Positions 23,539 through 34,886 of a stretch of DNA of 64,000 nt are shown here, piece after piece. How positions within the stretch are numbered: position 1 is the stretch's first letter; every line of letters starts with the position of its first letter. Location: NCBI GenBank assembly GCA_022432975.1, contig CM039502.1, positions 72,931,497-72,995,496 of the forward strand, given 5' to 3'. A program made the position numbers and the translations under genes. Origin of the DNA: Begonia masoniana (lineage: Eukaryota > Streptophyta > Magnoliopsida > Cucurbitales > Begoniaceae). Below the pieces are notes generated by a model. The model did not search any database and had not been told where the DNA came from. It saw only the letters and a list, made by a program, of their open reading frames with translations.

Positions 23539-25537
23539 TGTAACACCCGAGAATTTTCTGTAACGCGTGTAGACCTAAGATTAAATGGTTAGAAGAGTTT
23601 AACGTTAAGTGATAAAGGGATTGGAATTTAGTTATGCAAAAGAAGAGATATGGTTTGAAAATTCAAACCAAAAATATGTGGAAAAGCCAATTATTAATGA
23701 ATATTGAAAAGTCAAAAGACTTATTGAACCAATAAGAATTTAAGGAATTAAAAAGGGAAAAGTAAAGTGAAAAGTATGGAAAAGAAGAGGCATTGACGTT
23801 GGGTTAAGGGTGAAGAAAACAAAAGTGGGGGTTGTTATATAATAAGAGAGATTTTGGGGGTAAAAATCTAAAGAGGAAAAGTTAATTTTGTTTAAATTGG
23901 TAAAGTGGATGATTAAATGGAAAAAAGCCATCTTTCTTCTATTCTTCTTCTCCACGACAAGGCAGCAATGAAAGGGTTTCTCCACCTCCCTTTTCTTCAA
24001 TTTTAGCAAAGATTTAAGGTAAGATTTTAATGGGTTTTAAGTTTGATGCCTCTTAGGGTTAGTTTGTAAGTGTTTTGTTGAGTTTTGAGTGAAATTGGTT
24101 AGGGTTTGGAAACCCTAAAAGGTGAGCTCCGAATTTTGGTTTCTTTGATGAGTTTTCTTCCTAAATTTGGTTGTTTAAGCTTTAGATAGATGAGTTTTGG
24201 TTGGTTAGGGAGTTTGATTAGAAATTAGATGAAAGGTTGTGAAAACCGGTTTTGGAGAAAATGTTGGCCGATGCTGTTTTGGATGTTTTTGTAGCACCCG
24301 GTTCCATTGAGTCAAAATTTGAGTTATTGTTAATAACGTACTTTTATAGAAGGGTTGGGGGAGTTATTGATTAGGTTAATAAATGATTAGGCAAGGGCAG
24401 AAAGGTAATTAGAGATTTAAAAAAAAAAGAATAATGTATTTAAGGTTAGAGATTTGGGGTTTAGTGCTCGGTAGCCGCCACTAATTCCCTTATTTCTCTC
24501 CCGGCCTTCAGCTCTTCAGCAGAAAACTTTCGGGCGATTTCTTCCTCCCTCGACTCTCCTTCAACTTAGATAAGTTTTCCTCATTCCTCTTAAGTTTAAG
24601 CAGTTAGATAGCTGAGGGAGTGCAATGTGGGGATTTTGTGTATGCTGTGAATGAGTGTAGATTCGGGTTGGGGTGAAAATTTGGGAAAATGCTTGGTGAA
24701 TAGAACTCCTAACGGTCCACATAAGTTTCAGAATGCTTTAGAATGGGGATTAGTAAAGATTGGCTTAATGTTTCGTTTATGGTTCTAGGTGAGCATTTCC
24801 GAGGCAACTCCTAACCGAGTATACACCAGGAATCCAGGTAAGTAAAGTTTTGCTTGTGCCTTCGGGCCTACATCACAAAACGTTAGGATTGTGTTTACTG
24901 GGATGTGTCTGTGTGTATGCATCATGTTTTAAAAATATACGAAAATGAATTTGAATGCATGCTGGCATGGTAAGGATTGAACATATTGAAACAGTTATGT
25001 GAATCAGTTTTACTGTTAAGGGAACTAATCCAACCCTTAATGAGACAGTGGATATTTATACTTTGGGAGAGTTGATCCAACTCCCAATTTCACAGGGGGA
25101 TCTGAACAGTGAATCAGCCTTACTGTTAAGGGAATTAATCCGCCCCTTAATGAGACAGTGGATATTATACTTTGGGAGAGTTGATCCAACTCCCAACTTC
25201 ACAGGGGGATCTGAACAGAACGATGAATATGCAACTGAGATGAGAAAGTAGAAACTGCATGTTTAGGAAGCTTTATGTTTCAGCATTTCCATTTCATCAT
25301 TGCTTTACTTGCTTAGCATTAGGCTAATAGATGAGTTTTGTGATGTAGGTGAAGAAGTGATAACAGGTGTGCTTTCTGAGTCTACTGATGTAACACCCGA
25401 CTTTAATTAAAAATTTAAAATAACAGATAAATCTATTAAGTATAATCGATGAATGAAATTTTAGTATAATGTAGGTTAGGTTGAAGAATGAGTAAGTAAG
25501 GGCATAAGGGTAATTGGCAAATTTGAAAGTGGATAAG

Positions 25538-25547
25538 GTATTTAAGG
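25538..25547 (+). promoter_or_regulatory. TATA-like box of type A LTR
   Basis: GTATTTAAGG, 149 bp into the LTR. The same ten bases occur at similar offsets in A1 (16131), A2 (24436) and the T2 3' LTR (35036). This conservation among otherwise diverged copies, just before exon 1, supports a core promoter. Start site not shown. Confidence 0.65.
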
Positions 25548-25875
25548 CAAAAAGTTTAGAGTAGCCGCCACCACTACTCATTTTCTTTCCCTTTCGGTCT
25601 TCAGCTCGAACGGCAGAAATCTCTAGGCGATTCTCCTGCCCGATTCTCCTTCAACCTAGGTAAGCCCTCCTTGTTTTCTTGCGATTTTAGTAGTTAGATA
25701 GCTGAGGGAGTACAATATGAGGAGTTTCGAGGAATGTTGTGATTTAGAGTAGGTTCGGGCTGAGCGACTATTGAGAATACCCGAGTTGTGGGGTTTCAAA
25801 TTTTGTTCCTCAAACTCCTGTATTGATTCTGTGAAGTTTAGTGAAAGTTTGATATATGTACTATTATGATTTTAG

Positions 25876-26470
25876 GTGAGCGAGCTTCTGAAGTAGCATT
25901 TAGCCGAGCGATTTCCAGGGATCCAGGTAAGTAGAGTTTGTTTGTGCCTTCGGGCCTACATCACAAAACAGTAGGATTTATGTATGTTTTGTATGTTTAT
26001 TTTCCAGTTGTCATGCATCATGTTTTTGAAAGATTACGAAAATGAATTTACATGAAACGCATGGTAAGTGTGAGCAGGATGATCAGAACAACTGTTAAGG
26101 GGGATTAATCCGCCCCTTAACTGAGAACAGAGGATTGAGGTTTTGAGAAAAGTGATCCACTTCCCAATCCTACAGGGGGATCAGACCAGTTAACTGTTAA
26201 GGGAATTAATCCGCCCCTTAATTGAGATCAGAGGATGTATGCTTTGGGGAATGACTGATCCACTTTCCCATCGTACAGAGGGATCAACAGAGAACGAATT
26301 TGAATACAACTGAGATGAGAAAGTAGAGACCGCATGTTTAGGGAAATTATTGCTTCATTGATCCATTTCATTCATCGCTCTACTTGCTTAGCATTAGGCT
26401 AATAGATGAGTTTTGTGATGTAGGTGAAGAAGTTACTGAAGGTATGTTTACCGACCAACATGAGGAATAG
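25876..26470 (+). other. Candidate spliced exon pair in T2 5' LTR (25876-25926 and 26424-26470)
   Basis: Acceptor ATTTTAG|GTGAGC, donor ATCCAG|GTAAGT, acceptor GATGTAG|GTGAAG. Joined frame reads SEVAFSRAISRDPGEEV and then an acidic tail ending in TAG 26468-26470. Exon 1 is also open in the matching phase back to a TAG near 25557 but has no ATG. Repeated in the 3' LTR. Function unknown; could be a leader peptide or a relic of an older gene. Confidence 0.5.
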
Positions 26471-26796
26471 GCTGGTTGGAGGAGCATTTTCAGGCATCGG
26501 TTTGGCCATCTGTTGAGGCGGTTTAATCCATGGCTGCAGGTGTTGAGTTGGGAGTAACTAGTTCAGTATAGATGTTTCTTTTTCTGAAAATTTTATGATA
26601 GTAGTGTTTTTCAAAACTTTGAATACATTCTGAGAATCTTTGATATTAGTGTTCTGTTGGGTTTTGAAAATACTGTTTTCTACTGGATTTGAGTGATGCA
26701 ATGATTTGATCTGTCTCTGATTGGTCTTAGTAAAATGCTTAAATCCTTTGATAGCCAGAGCTTTCTTGGAATACAGCAGAATTGCTGTTCTGAAGT

Positions 26797-27140
26797 CTAT
26801 CGGCAGATGTTGGATGAAGGAGTCATCCGGCTGACGTCATCGGTAGAGGAAAGTGGTAAGTCTTGTCGTCTAGCGATCGGCAGATGTTGGATGAAGGAGT
26901 CATCCGGCTGACGTCATCGGTAGATATAAGTTACGAGTTGTCGTCTAGCGATCGACAGATGCTGGAGGAAGGAATCCCCCGGCTGACGTCATCGGTAGAT
27001 GTAAGTAGCAAGTTTTGGCGCCTAGCTATCGGTAGATGCAGTCTACCGAGAGTTGTCCTGTTTGTATATCTTCCGGCTGACGTCATCGGAAGATGTAAGT
27101 AGTGTTTGTCGTTTTGTGACCGGTTGATATAACCGAAGTT
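26797..27140 (+). repeat. TGACGTCA-bearing direct repeats in T2 LTR
   Basis: About four imperfect units of 73-95 bp containing TCATCCGGCTGACGTCATCG. TGACGTCA occurs at about 26832, 26909, 26983 and 27078. The palindrome is the classic CRE/bZIP core; plant TGA and related bZIP factors bind TGACG. Binding is inference. Confidence 0.8.
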
Positions 27141-27505
27141 TTGTCGTTTGTCATCGGTAGAGGCCTCCTATTTTCTATTTCTGCTCCTTGTGTTGACTTT
27201 GTCGTCGGCAGATGTGTTTGACTTCTGCAATTTCATGGGTATTCCACATTTTAAAGCTTTATATTTTTGGCCCATTATTCTTAACACTCCCAAAAATTAT
27301 TTTAAAATGTTTTTCACAGATTATTTAACTTCATTGACGTTCGATTGATTTCCGCTGCAAGTTTTAAAATACATCGAGTTTTAGAAAATGTCAAATCTTG
27401 ACTGTCGAGTGAAATATTTTTTTAAATTTAGTATCATGTCGTCATGGTTCGGTTTCAGTGTGTTGAGTAGCAAACCGGGTTTAGATAACTCGGGGCGTTA
27501 CAAGT

Positions 27506-27520
27506 TGGTATCAGAGCCAT
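27506..27520 (+). other. Primer binding site (tRNA-iMet type), T2
   Basis: TGGTATCAGAGCCAT, 3 nt after the LTR, the standard initiator-Met primer site of chromoviruses. Confidence 0.93.
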
Positions 27521-27657
27521 TTGGTTAAACCGTTCAAAGAATTACTCAACAGTGCCGATCGTTGCATGGAAGTACTCCAACAACTGTAAGTGTTTATGTT
27601 AGTTTTAGTTATTAGATATTTATGAGAATAGTTAACCTTTTACAGGGATATAGTAAA

Positions 27658-29079
27658 ATGTCTAGACGATTAGGTAGACCGAGAGTACAGAGGGGGACAC
27701 CAAACCCGGAGAGTACTGAGAATTCTGGTGTGATCAGGCAGCTGACAGACTTGGTACGCCAGCAATCTGATATGATGCGCCAGCAGTCCGATCAGTTGGG
27801 ACTGCTACTGAACCGAGAGGTACAAGGGAGTGCCAACTCGGGTTCCAGCAATGAACAGGCAGGAGAGAGGTTAAGGAGGTTGCGACCACCCACTTTTGAT
27901 GGAAAGTCAGCTAATCCAATTGTGGCCGAGGAATGGTTGAAAAAGATAGAAAGCATGTTTAGGTGTGCAAATGTGGGAGAAGGAGAAAATGTCATTTTGG
28001 CAACCTTGCACTTTGCCGGTGATGCTCAACTTTGGTGGGAAACGATGGAGACCACCCATGATGTTCTTACGATGACTTGGACGCAATTTAAGGAGATTTT
28101 CTATGAGAAGTATTTTAACAGTACTGTTCAGACCACAAAGAAGTTGGAGTTCATGAACTTGAAACAGACAGGGACCGTAGCTGAATACAGCAGACAGTTT
28201 GAATCCCTATCAAGGTTTGCCGGACACCTTGCACGCAGAGATGAGGATAAAGTGTTCCAATTTGTGCATGGGCTGAAACCTGAGATTTATAGAGGAGTCA
28301 AGTTCTCGGGTATAAAAGGATTGTCCTACAGTGAAGTAGTGTCCACGACATTAGAAGTGGAAGAGGCGGAGATGAAGTGTGCTGGGTTTAGTGCGGCTCC
28401 ACGAAAGTTCACCCAGCCACACCATCACAGGGGAACGAAGAGGCCCGGTGAGGGCCAGGGCAGTCAAGGGAAGGAGAAGAAGACACCAGATACTAGGAAG
28501 TTCCCTCAATGCCCAAAGTGTTTAAGATTTCACCCGGGAGAGTGTAGAATTAGCGCGGGGAAGTGTTTCAACTGTGAGGAGACCGGGCATCTGCTTAAGG
28601 ATTGCCCAAAGCCCAGAGTCCTTCGCTGTTATAATTGTAATAAAGTTGGCCACATGAATAGGGATTGTCCAGCTCTGAAGAATGGCCCTGTGAATGTTAA
28701 GCCAAGAATATTCTCCATGGTAGAATCGGGTGATGAAGATCAGCCTGCTGTTGTGTCAGGTACCATACTAGTCAATTTTATACCTGCTTTTACTTTAATA
28801 GATTCAGGTGCAACACATTCCTTCATAGCGTCTGCCTTTGCTGATAAATTAGACGTCGAGTCTTCACTTTCTGAGCATATGTTCAATGTTGCTTTACCTT
28901 CTGGCGAACGCATGCGCTTTAGCCGTGTGCTGCTTAATAGTGTAGTGACAGTAGGAGATAAGAACCTACCTGCTGATCTCATTATTTTAGAGATCATGGG
29001 ATTTGATGTAATCTTAGGAATGGATTGGCTGTTTAAGCACTATGCCACAATAGACTGTAGAACTGGAATAGTTAGTTTC
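27658..29079 (+). pseudogene. gag and protease part of T2 gag-pol, cut by an inserted LTR
   Basis: Start at ATG 27658 (AAAATGTCTAGACG) is favoured; ATG 27622 is in frame upstream. Gag core with EEWLKKIESMF (about 27927), a CPKC-type cluster, then two CCHC knuckles starting CFNCEETGH (about 28566) and CYNCNKVGH (about 28632). Aspartic protease follows with DSGATHSF (about 28801). The frame is open to 29079, where the type C LTR begins; any residues read beyond that point are LTR, not Gag-Pol. The frame resumes at 31799 after the duplicated GTTTC. Two knuckles, against one in T1, mark a different lineage. Confidence 0.93.
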
Positions 29080-29341
29080 TGTAACACCCCTAATACTGTA
29101 CCCGTATTTCCCATATTATTATTATTATTATTTTTTATCTTTACATTTTATAAACTTTAAAACTTGACGTTAACCAGAATTGAAATCGAAGCCGAAACCG
29201 GAATCGAAATCAAAGTTCGTTTGGTAAATCATTTAAAACATAAACTAAAACAATTTAAATAAAACTTAAAACATTTAAACATTTAATAACATTAAAAGAC
29301 AGAGGGGCAGAATCGGAAAGCAATCGCCAAAAAGGGGGGCG

Positions 29342-29538
29342 GCGATCGATTTCTGCAATCTGCAGAAATCGATCGCAGCTTGCAATATAGCAAGCGATCG
29401 ATCTCTGTAGTTTGCAGAGATCGATCGCTGCATATGTTAACAAGAGCAGCGATCGATCTCTGCAAACTGCAGAGATCGATCGCTGCACTACATATAAAGG
29501 GCGGCGATCGATCTCTGCAGTTTGCAGAGATCGATCGC
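29342..29538 (-). repeat. Four tandem hairpins in type C LTR
   Basis: Arms of the type GCGATCGATCTCTGCA: 29342-29376 (16-bp perfect stem), 29393-29428 (15 bp), 29446-29486 (19-bp perfect) and 29504-29538 (16-bp perfect), with loops of about 3 nt (slightly longer in the second) and starts 51-58 bp apart. The loops differ while the arms agree. Confidence 0.95.
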
Positions 29539-30150
29539 TGCCCATGCAGCGATCCTTCATGCTTCAAATACAACGATAGTTCTCTTCCCCTTTCCTTCAG
29601 TAACACTTCAATTAGCTCTCTGAAATTCTGAATTCCAGAGAGCAATTTCTCTACCTCACGCCTATAATCACAACAGCAATCTCAATTAACATACTTTCAG
29701 CTCTCTGGAATCCGATTCCAGAGAGCAACCCTTTTTCAATTCCCTTCCCACTTTCTCATCTTTAAACTTAATCATCTTATACGTTAACTCGACCGACTTA
29801 CAGCGGACTTTACGAAGTCCATCTGCGTGGATAGCTTTAAAAACCGAGCTATCCTTAACAACCTACAAACAACATTTAAACTTAATTTAAACAACCAAAC
29901 AGTTCCAGAATTTCTATAACGTTTAAATAGCGGTTCTAAACCAAAACATTTTATAACGTTCATCAAACAGTTTAAACCAAAACGTTTTACATACAATTAC
30001 CAAAACGTTATCTAATGCCTATCCAGATCCAAACAATCTAAATATTCTATACAGTTATCAGATCACACATCCCAAAATAACCCCAGAGTCCATACATACA
30101 TCCCCACGGGTCGTATCGCGCCTCGACTACTCAGCGCACTCCCACGAGCA

Positions 30151-30848
30151 TCATCCATCAGCTGCTCCTACATCAGGAGGAGGAATATCATCCTCACCTG
30201 GGTCAACGTAACCTAGAACGTCACCTACACCATACAGACACATATGAGATATTGAAATCTCAGTAAGCTACGTAAATGCAGATGCATGCGTGCGTATGCC
30301 ATTCAGAAATCATGCTCAGATTCAGATTACAGATACAGAATTACAGATTACAGATTCATTACGTCACAGACAGACAGAATTGTCACCGAAACCTCTACCC
30401 ACTAAGCGGAGAGGGCCCATCCAGCGGTCGGACTACCCTTTCCACCTAGAGAGGGGGGGTACACGCTTGCAACACGCACAGCCGTGCCTGAGCCCCATCC
30501 CGCGTGACCAGATACAGACAGATTACGTTTATTCATTCAGATTTCGTTACAGATTTCATTTCAGATATACGTTCCTTTTCTTAAAAACACGTGCAGAAAT
30601 TCCTTTTCATGACTTTCGAAAACCGTGATGCATGAACAGTTCATATCAGCGGAAAGTAAACAAACAACATACATATTAACCAGACAATACAACATAACCT
30701 AGCTACCCAACCTAAACGACGTAAAACAAGGAACCCTCAAGGATCCTTGATATGACGACGAGGTATGGTGTAGACCTTTCGGTCAAGCAAGTCACGAGAA
30801 CTTACCTTGAGCGCGCTGGATCTCAAACTTCGTCCACGGGAGTCGTGT
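30151..30848 (-). other. Candidate spliced exon pair in C1 (exon 2 30806-30848; exon 3 30151-30224)
   Basis: Acceptor TCTCAG, donor CAAG|GTAAGT, acceptor TGGTGTAG. Joined frame reads WTKFEIQRAQGD, then GEDDIPPPDV and ends at TGA 30151-30153. C2 reads WMELELQRTRGD and GEEDVPPPEV. In the final shared stretch of nine codons, five of six nucleotide differences are at third positions. Exon 1 is open in phase for about 50 codons but lacks an ATG. Confidence 0.55.
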
Positions 30849-31798
30849 CTGAGACAAAACACGATATTTGTCGTTAAAACCAATTTAAACGATTAAATGT
30901 CCAAACTAATAAAGTCCTTAATCTAACAAATCGAAGCTTTTAAACAACGACATAACGCTTGATAAATCTGGAAATCCATATTACGAGTTATTTCCAAAAA
31001 CCCGAAAATTCTATAATTTATACTTTTTCACAAATTGGTTTATCTTCGTCCAATAACGTCCAATACGTTCGATACATGCTTAATCATGGCTAACCTATTA
31101 ATTACGAGCCCTAAATCGCGTTTTTCGTCGAAACCCTAATTGTAACCCTAACCCTAAATCGAACCGAAAACTCGAAATAAACGCTTAGAGGCCGAAGCTA
31201 CATACCGAGGGTAGCGAGAGGAGAAGAAATGACGAGGAACGGAGGAAAAACGGAGGAGAACGGAGGTCGGATTCGTCGGAAACCCTCGGCTGGCAGAGAG
31301 AGATCGTGAGGGAGGGAGTCTCTGGAAATCGATTTCAGTTAATGAAATCGATTAAGGCTTTTTGCCTTATTTAAATAATAACAATTAAATGCTCAAATGA
31401 CGATTTTGCCCTTCTTTAGTTTTTATATTGATTTCGTCTTTCGGTTCGTTAATCGTCCAACTATTCGGATTCTCGAAAGTTCCATATTTTGCCAATAACT
31501 TTTATTCATTGCCAGGGATTTATTAAAACTGTCCGTTCGCGATTCGGACCTCGTTTCCTATTTTTACGAGAACGTTTTTTACACAACAAAAGGTGTATTT
31601 ACTCGGAATATAGTGTTTGATCTCCGAAAATTCCCATAAATTCTTTAAAATTCTTATTATTCGTTAGAATCGTAATGACGCTTTCTTTTTGTAAAACGGA
31701 CCTGATTTGACATATTTACCGAAAATGCCATTAAATAATGAAATAATAATATAACATAATATATCCAAAAATCCGTACAAGCCGGATATTACAGTTTC

Positions 31799-34700
31799 CA
31801 ACCCCCTGGTGGTTCGAAACACACCTTTCAAGCCTCAAGGAGAGAAAGAAGAATGTCTGTTTTATCCTCTGTCGGCGCCAAACCTTTCCCGTGTAGTGAG
31901 TATTCATGCTTTCTGGCCAGCGTATTAGACACAAAGCTGGTAGGAGAACCGAGTCTCCAAAAGGTTCCAATAGCTCAAGATTTCCCTGAAGTTTTCCTTG
32001 ATGACCTGCCTGGTTTACCACCTGATAGAGAGATCGAATTTGTGGTGGATGTCTATCCTGGTGCTGAACCTATATCTAAGAATCCATACAGATTGGCACC
32101 AACGGAACTCAAGGAATTAAAGAAACAGTTAGAGGAACTGTTGGAAAAAGGATTCATACGGCCAAGTTATTCACCGTGGGGTGCACCAGTTCTCTTTGTT
32201 AAGAAAAAGGACGGATCAATGCGCATGTGCATTGACTACCGAGAATTAAATAAGTTAACCATCAAGAATAAGTACCCATTACCTAGGATCGATGATTTGT
32301 TTGACCAACTTCAAGGTGCACGAGTTTTCTCTAAGATTGACTTGAGATCGGGGTACTACCAATTGAAGGTTAAGTCTGAGGATATACCAAAGACTGCCTT
32401 TCGTACGAGATATGGACATTACGAATTTTTGGTTATGTCCTTTGGTTTGACAAATGCACCAGCAGCTTTCATGGATCTCATGAATAGGGTGTTTCATGAG
32501 TATTTGGACAAGTTTGTCATAGTATTCATAGACGACATTCTGATCTATTCTAGGACTAAGAATGAGCATGCAAGGCATTTAAGTTTGGTGTTAGGAGTAC
32601 TCAGACAGCACCAGCTTTATGCTAAGTTTTCCAAGTGTGAGTTTTGGTTGGACAGAGTTCACTTTCTTGGTCACGTGATCTCTGAGGATGGAATATTTGT
32701 CGATCCAGCCAAAGTTCGTGCGGTTAAGGAATGGCCTCAACCGAAGAATGCTTCTGATATTAGGAGTTTCCTCGGGTTAGCAGGGTATTACAGAAAGTTC
32801 ATTGAAGGATTTTCAAAGATTGCTACACCCCTTACTAAGTTAACCAGGAAAAATGTGAAGTATATATGGACGAACATAGTTTCATGACCTTAAAACAGAA
32901 ACTAACCAATGCTCCAATTTTAACCCTTCCAGCTGTGGATGGTAAATTTAGTATTTACTGTGATGCTTCCAAGGTTGGTCTTGGATGTGTGTTAATGCAA
33001 GATGGTAAGGTCATAGCTTATGCCTCTAGACAGTTGAAAACTCATGAGAAGAATTACCCTACCCATGATTTAGAATTAGCTGCTGTAGTATTTGCACTTA
33101 AGATTTGGAGGCACTACTTGTATGGATAGCCTTGTGAAATATTTTTGGATCATAAAAGTCTGAAGTATATTTTCACGCAGAAGGAATTAAATATGAGGCA
33201 ACGTAGGTGGTTGGAGTTTGTTAAAGACTACGATTTTGAGATTAAATACCACCCTGGTAAGGCCAATGTGGTGGCTGATGCATTAAGTAGAGTAATACCG
33301 TCAGCCTCAGCTTTGATTCTGGATATGCCAGTGGCCTTAGAGACTGAATTTCATAAGTTTAACCTAGAAACTGTGTCCAATGTAGCAGCTATGCTTTCTG
33401 CCATCTCCTTGAAACCTACCATTCTAGAAAAGATAAAAGAAACCCAGGACATTGATGAGGAGTGTAAAAATTTCAAGTCGAACATGGATTCTACTGACAA
33501 TTTGGACTTCAATTATACTGATGATGGAATACTTAAGTTCAGGAATAGATATTTTGTGCCAGCCAATAAAGAGCTTCGTGATGAAATCCTTTCTGAAGCT
33601 CACTCTTCTAGATTTTCCGTTCATCCTGGTAGTACAAAGATGTATAGAGACCTTAAGCAGACTTATTGGTGGCCAGGTATGAAGCGGAGCGTTGCTGAAC
33701 ATGTAGGATTGTGTTTGATCTGCCAGCAGGTTAAGGCTGAACATCAGAGGCCTGCAGGAATGTTGCAGCCATTACCACTCCCTGAATGGAAATGGGAGCA
33801 GATAACCATGGACTTTGTTGTAGGATTACCCAGAACAGCAAAAGGACATGATGCAATCTGGACGATAATCGATCGATTAACCAAATCAGCCCATTTCTTA
33901 CCCATCAAGGTGACTTACTCTATGGATCAGTTAGCTGAATTGTATGTGCAGGAGGTTGTGCGACTGCATGGAGTTCCAGCTACTATAGTTTCGGACCGAG
34001 ACTCTAGATTCACATCCAAATTTTGGAAGAGTTTACATAAAGCCATGGGCACACAGCTAAACTTCAGTACAGCCTTTCACCCTCAAACAGATGGACAATC
34101 GGAAAGAACCATTCAAACATTAGAGGATATGCTTCGGGCATGTGTTTTGGATTTTCAAGGTTCTTGGTGCAAGTATCTGCCATTGGTGGAATTTTCTTAT
34201 AATAACAGTTTTCAAGCAACAATAGGAATGGCACCGTATGAAGCTTTGTATGGACGAAGATGTAGATCTCCTTTGTACTGGGACAAAGTTGGTGAAGCAC
34301 AGTTGCTTGGTCCTGACATTGTGCAGCAGACTATTGAGAAGGTTACTCTCATCCGTCAGAGGATCTTAACAGCTCAAAGCCGACAGAAGAGCTATGCTGA
34401 CAGAAGACGCAGAGAATTAGAGTTTAAAGTAGGCGATGAGGTTTTTCTTAAGGTATCACCATTCAAAGGAGTTGTGAGATTTGGAAAGAGAGGCAAACTG
34501 AATCCTAGATTTGTTGGTCCTTTCTCAATTCTGAAAAGGATTGGGAAGGCAGCCTATCAGTTACAGCTACTAGCTTCTATGGGAGGGATACATGACGTGT
34601 TCCATGTCTCGATGTTAAAGAAGTGTGTGCGGGATCCGTCCCAAGTTGTTGAACAGCAAAGCATTGAAATTCAACCTACACTTACCTACGAGGAGAAGCC

Positions 34701-34851
34701 AGTAAAGATTCTGGATTATGCAGTAAAGGTACTACGCAACAAAGAAGTGCCGCTGGTGAAAGTCTTGTGGCACAATCAGAACACAGAGGAGGCAACATGG
34801 GAGCGCCAACAAGACATAATGGACCAACATCCAGAATTGTTCAGGTACTGA
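31799..34851 (+). pseudogene. RT-RNase H-integrase-chromodomain part of T2 gag-pol, frameshifted
   Basis: Continues the protease frame. RT with [16 protein letters not shown] (about 32200) and FIDDIL (about 32526). Near 32866-32880, compared with T1, ten bases are missing between RT and RNase H and the frame shifts. RNase H follows, with TAG at 33127 where T1 has Q (a CAG-to-TAG change). Integrase then runs from about 33590: HPGSTKMY and [10 protein letters not shown] zinc region, DDE core with VSDRDSRF (about 33990) and [14 protein letters not shown] chromodomain (about 34735-34840) ends at TGA 34849-34851; in chromoviruses this domain steers integration to marked chromatin. Not functional as read. 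Confidence 0.93.
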
Positions 34852-34873
34852 ATTTTGAGGACAAAATTCTTTT

Positions 34874-34886
34874 AAGTGGGGTAGAT
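34874..34886 (+). other. Polypurine tract of T2
   Basis: AAGTGGGGTAGA plus T directly precedes the 3' LTR. Confidence 0.85.

Larger units (their letters stand above)
25389..27502 (+). repeat. 5' LTR of T2
   Basis: TGTAACACCCGAC...CGGGGCGTTACA. TATA-like box 25538-25547; exon 1 ends CTAG|GTAAG at 25659; exon 2 25876-25926; exon 3 from 26424. Intron 2 holds two diverged units of about 105 bp (26095-26290) with the hairpin TTAAGGGG...CCCCTTAA. Downstream is a TGACGTCA array. Confidence 0.95.
29080..31793 (-). mobile_element. Solo LTR, type C (copy C1), minus, inside T2 pol
   Basis: TSD GTTTC (29075-29079, 31794-31798). Minus-strand ends TGTAATATCCGG and AGGGGTGTTACA. Related to C2 (58279-60637) by order of signals and by exon sequence. 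It carries exon-like blocks (30806-30848, 30151-30224) and, near its 3' end (left), four long hairpins at 29342-29538 plus AGCTCTCTGGAAT/ATTCCAGAGAGC hairpins near 29615-29727. As it splits a young element, it is the youngest insertion in the deepest stack. Confidence 0.9.

Noticed and set aside
26863..27102. ORFs in TGACGTCA repeats (also 36361-36600, 37406-37687)
   Set aside because: By-products of direct repeats in LTRs; the frames differ between related LTRs.
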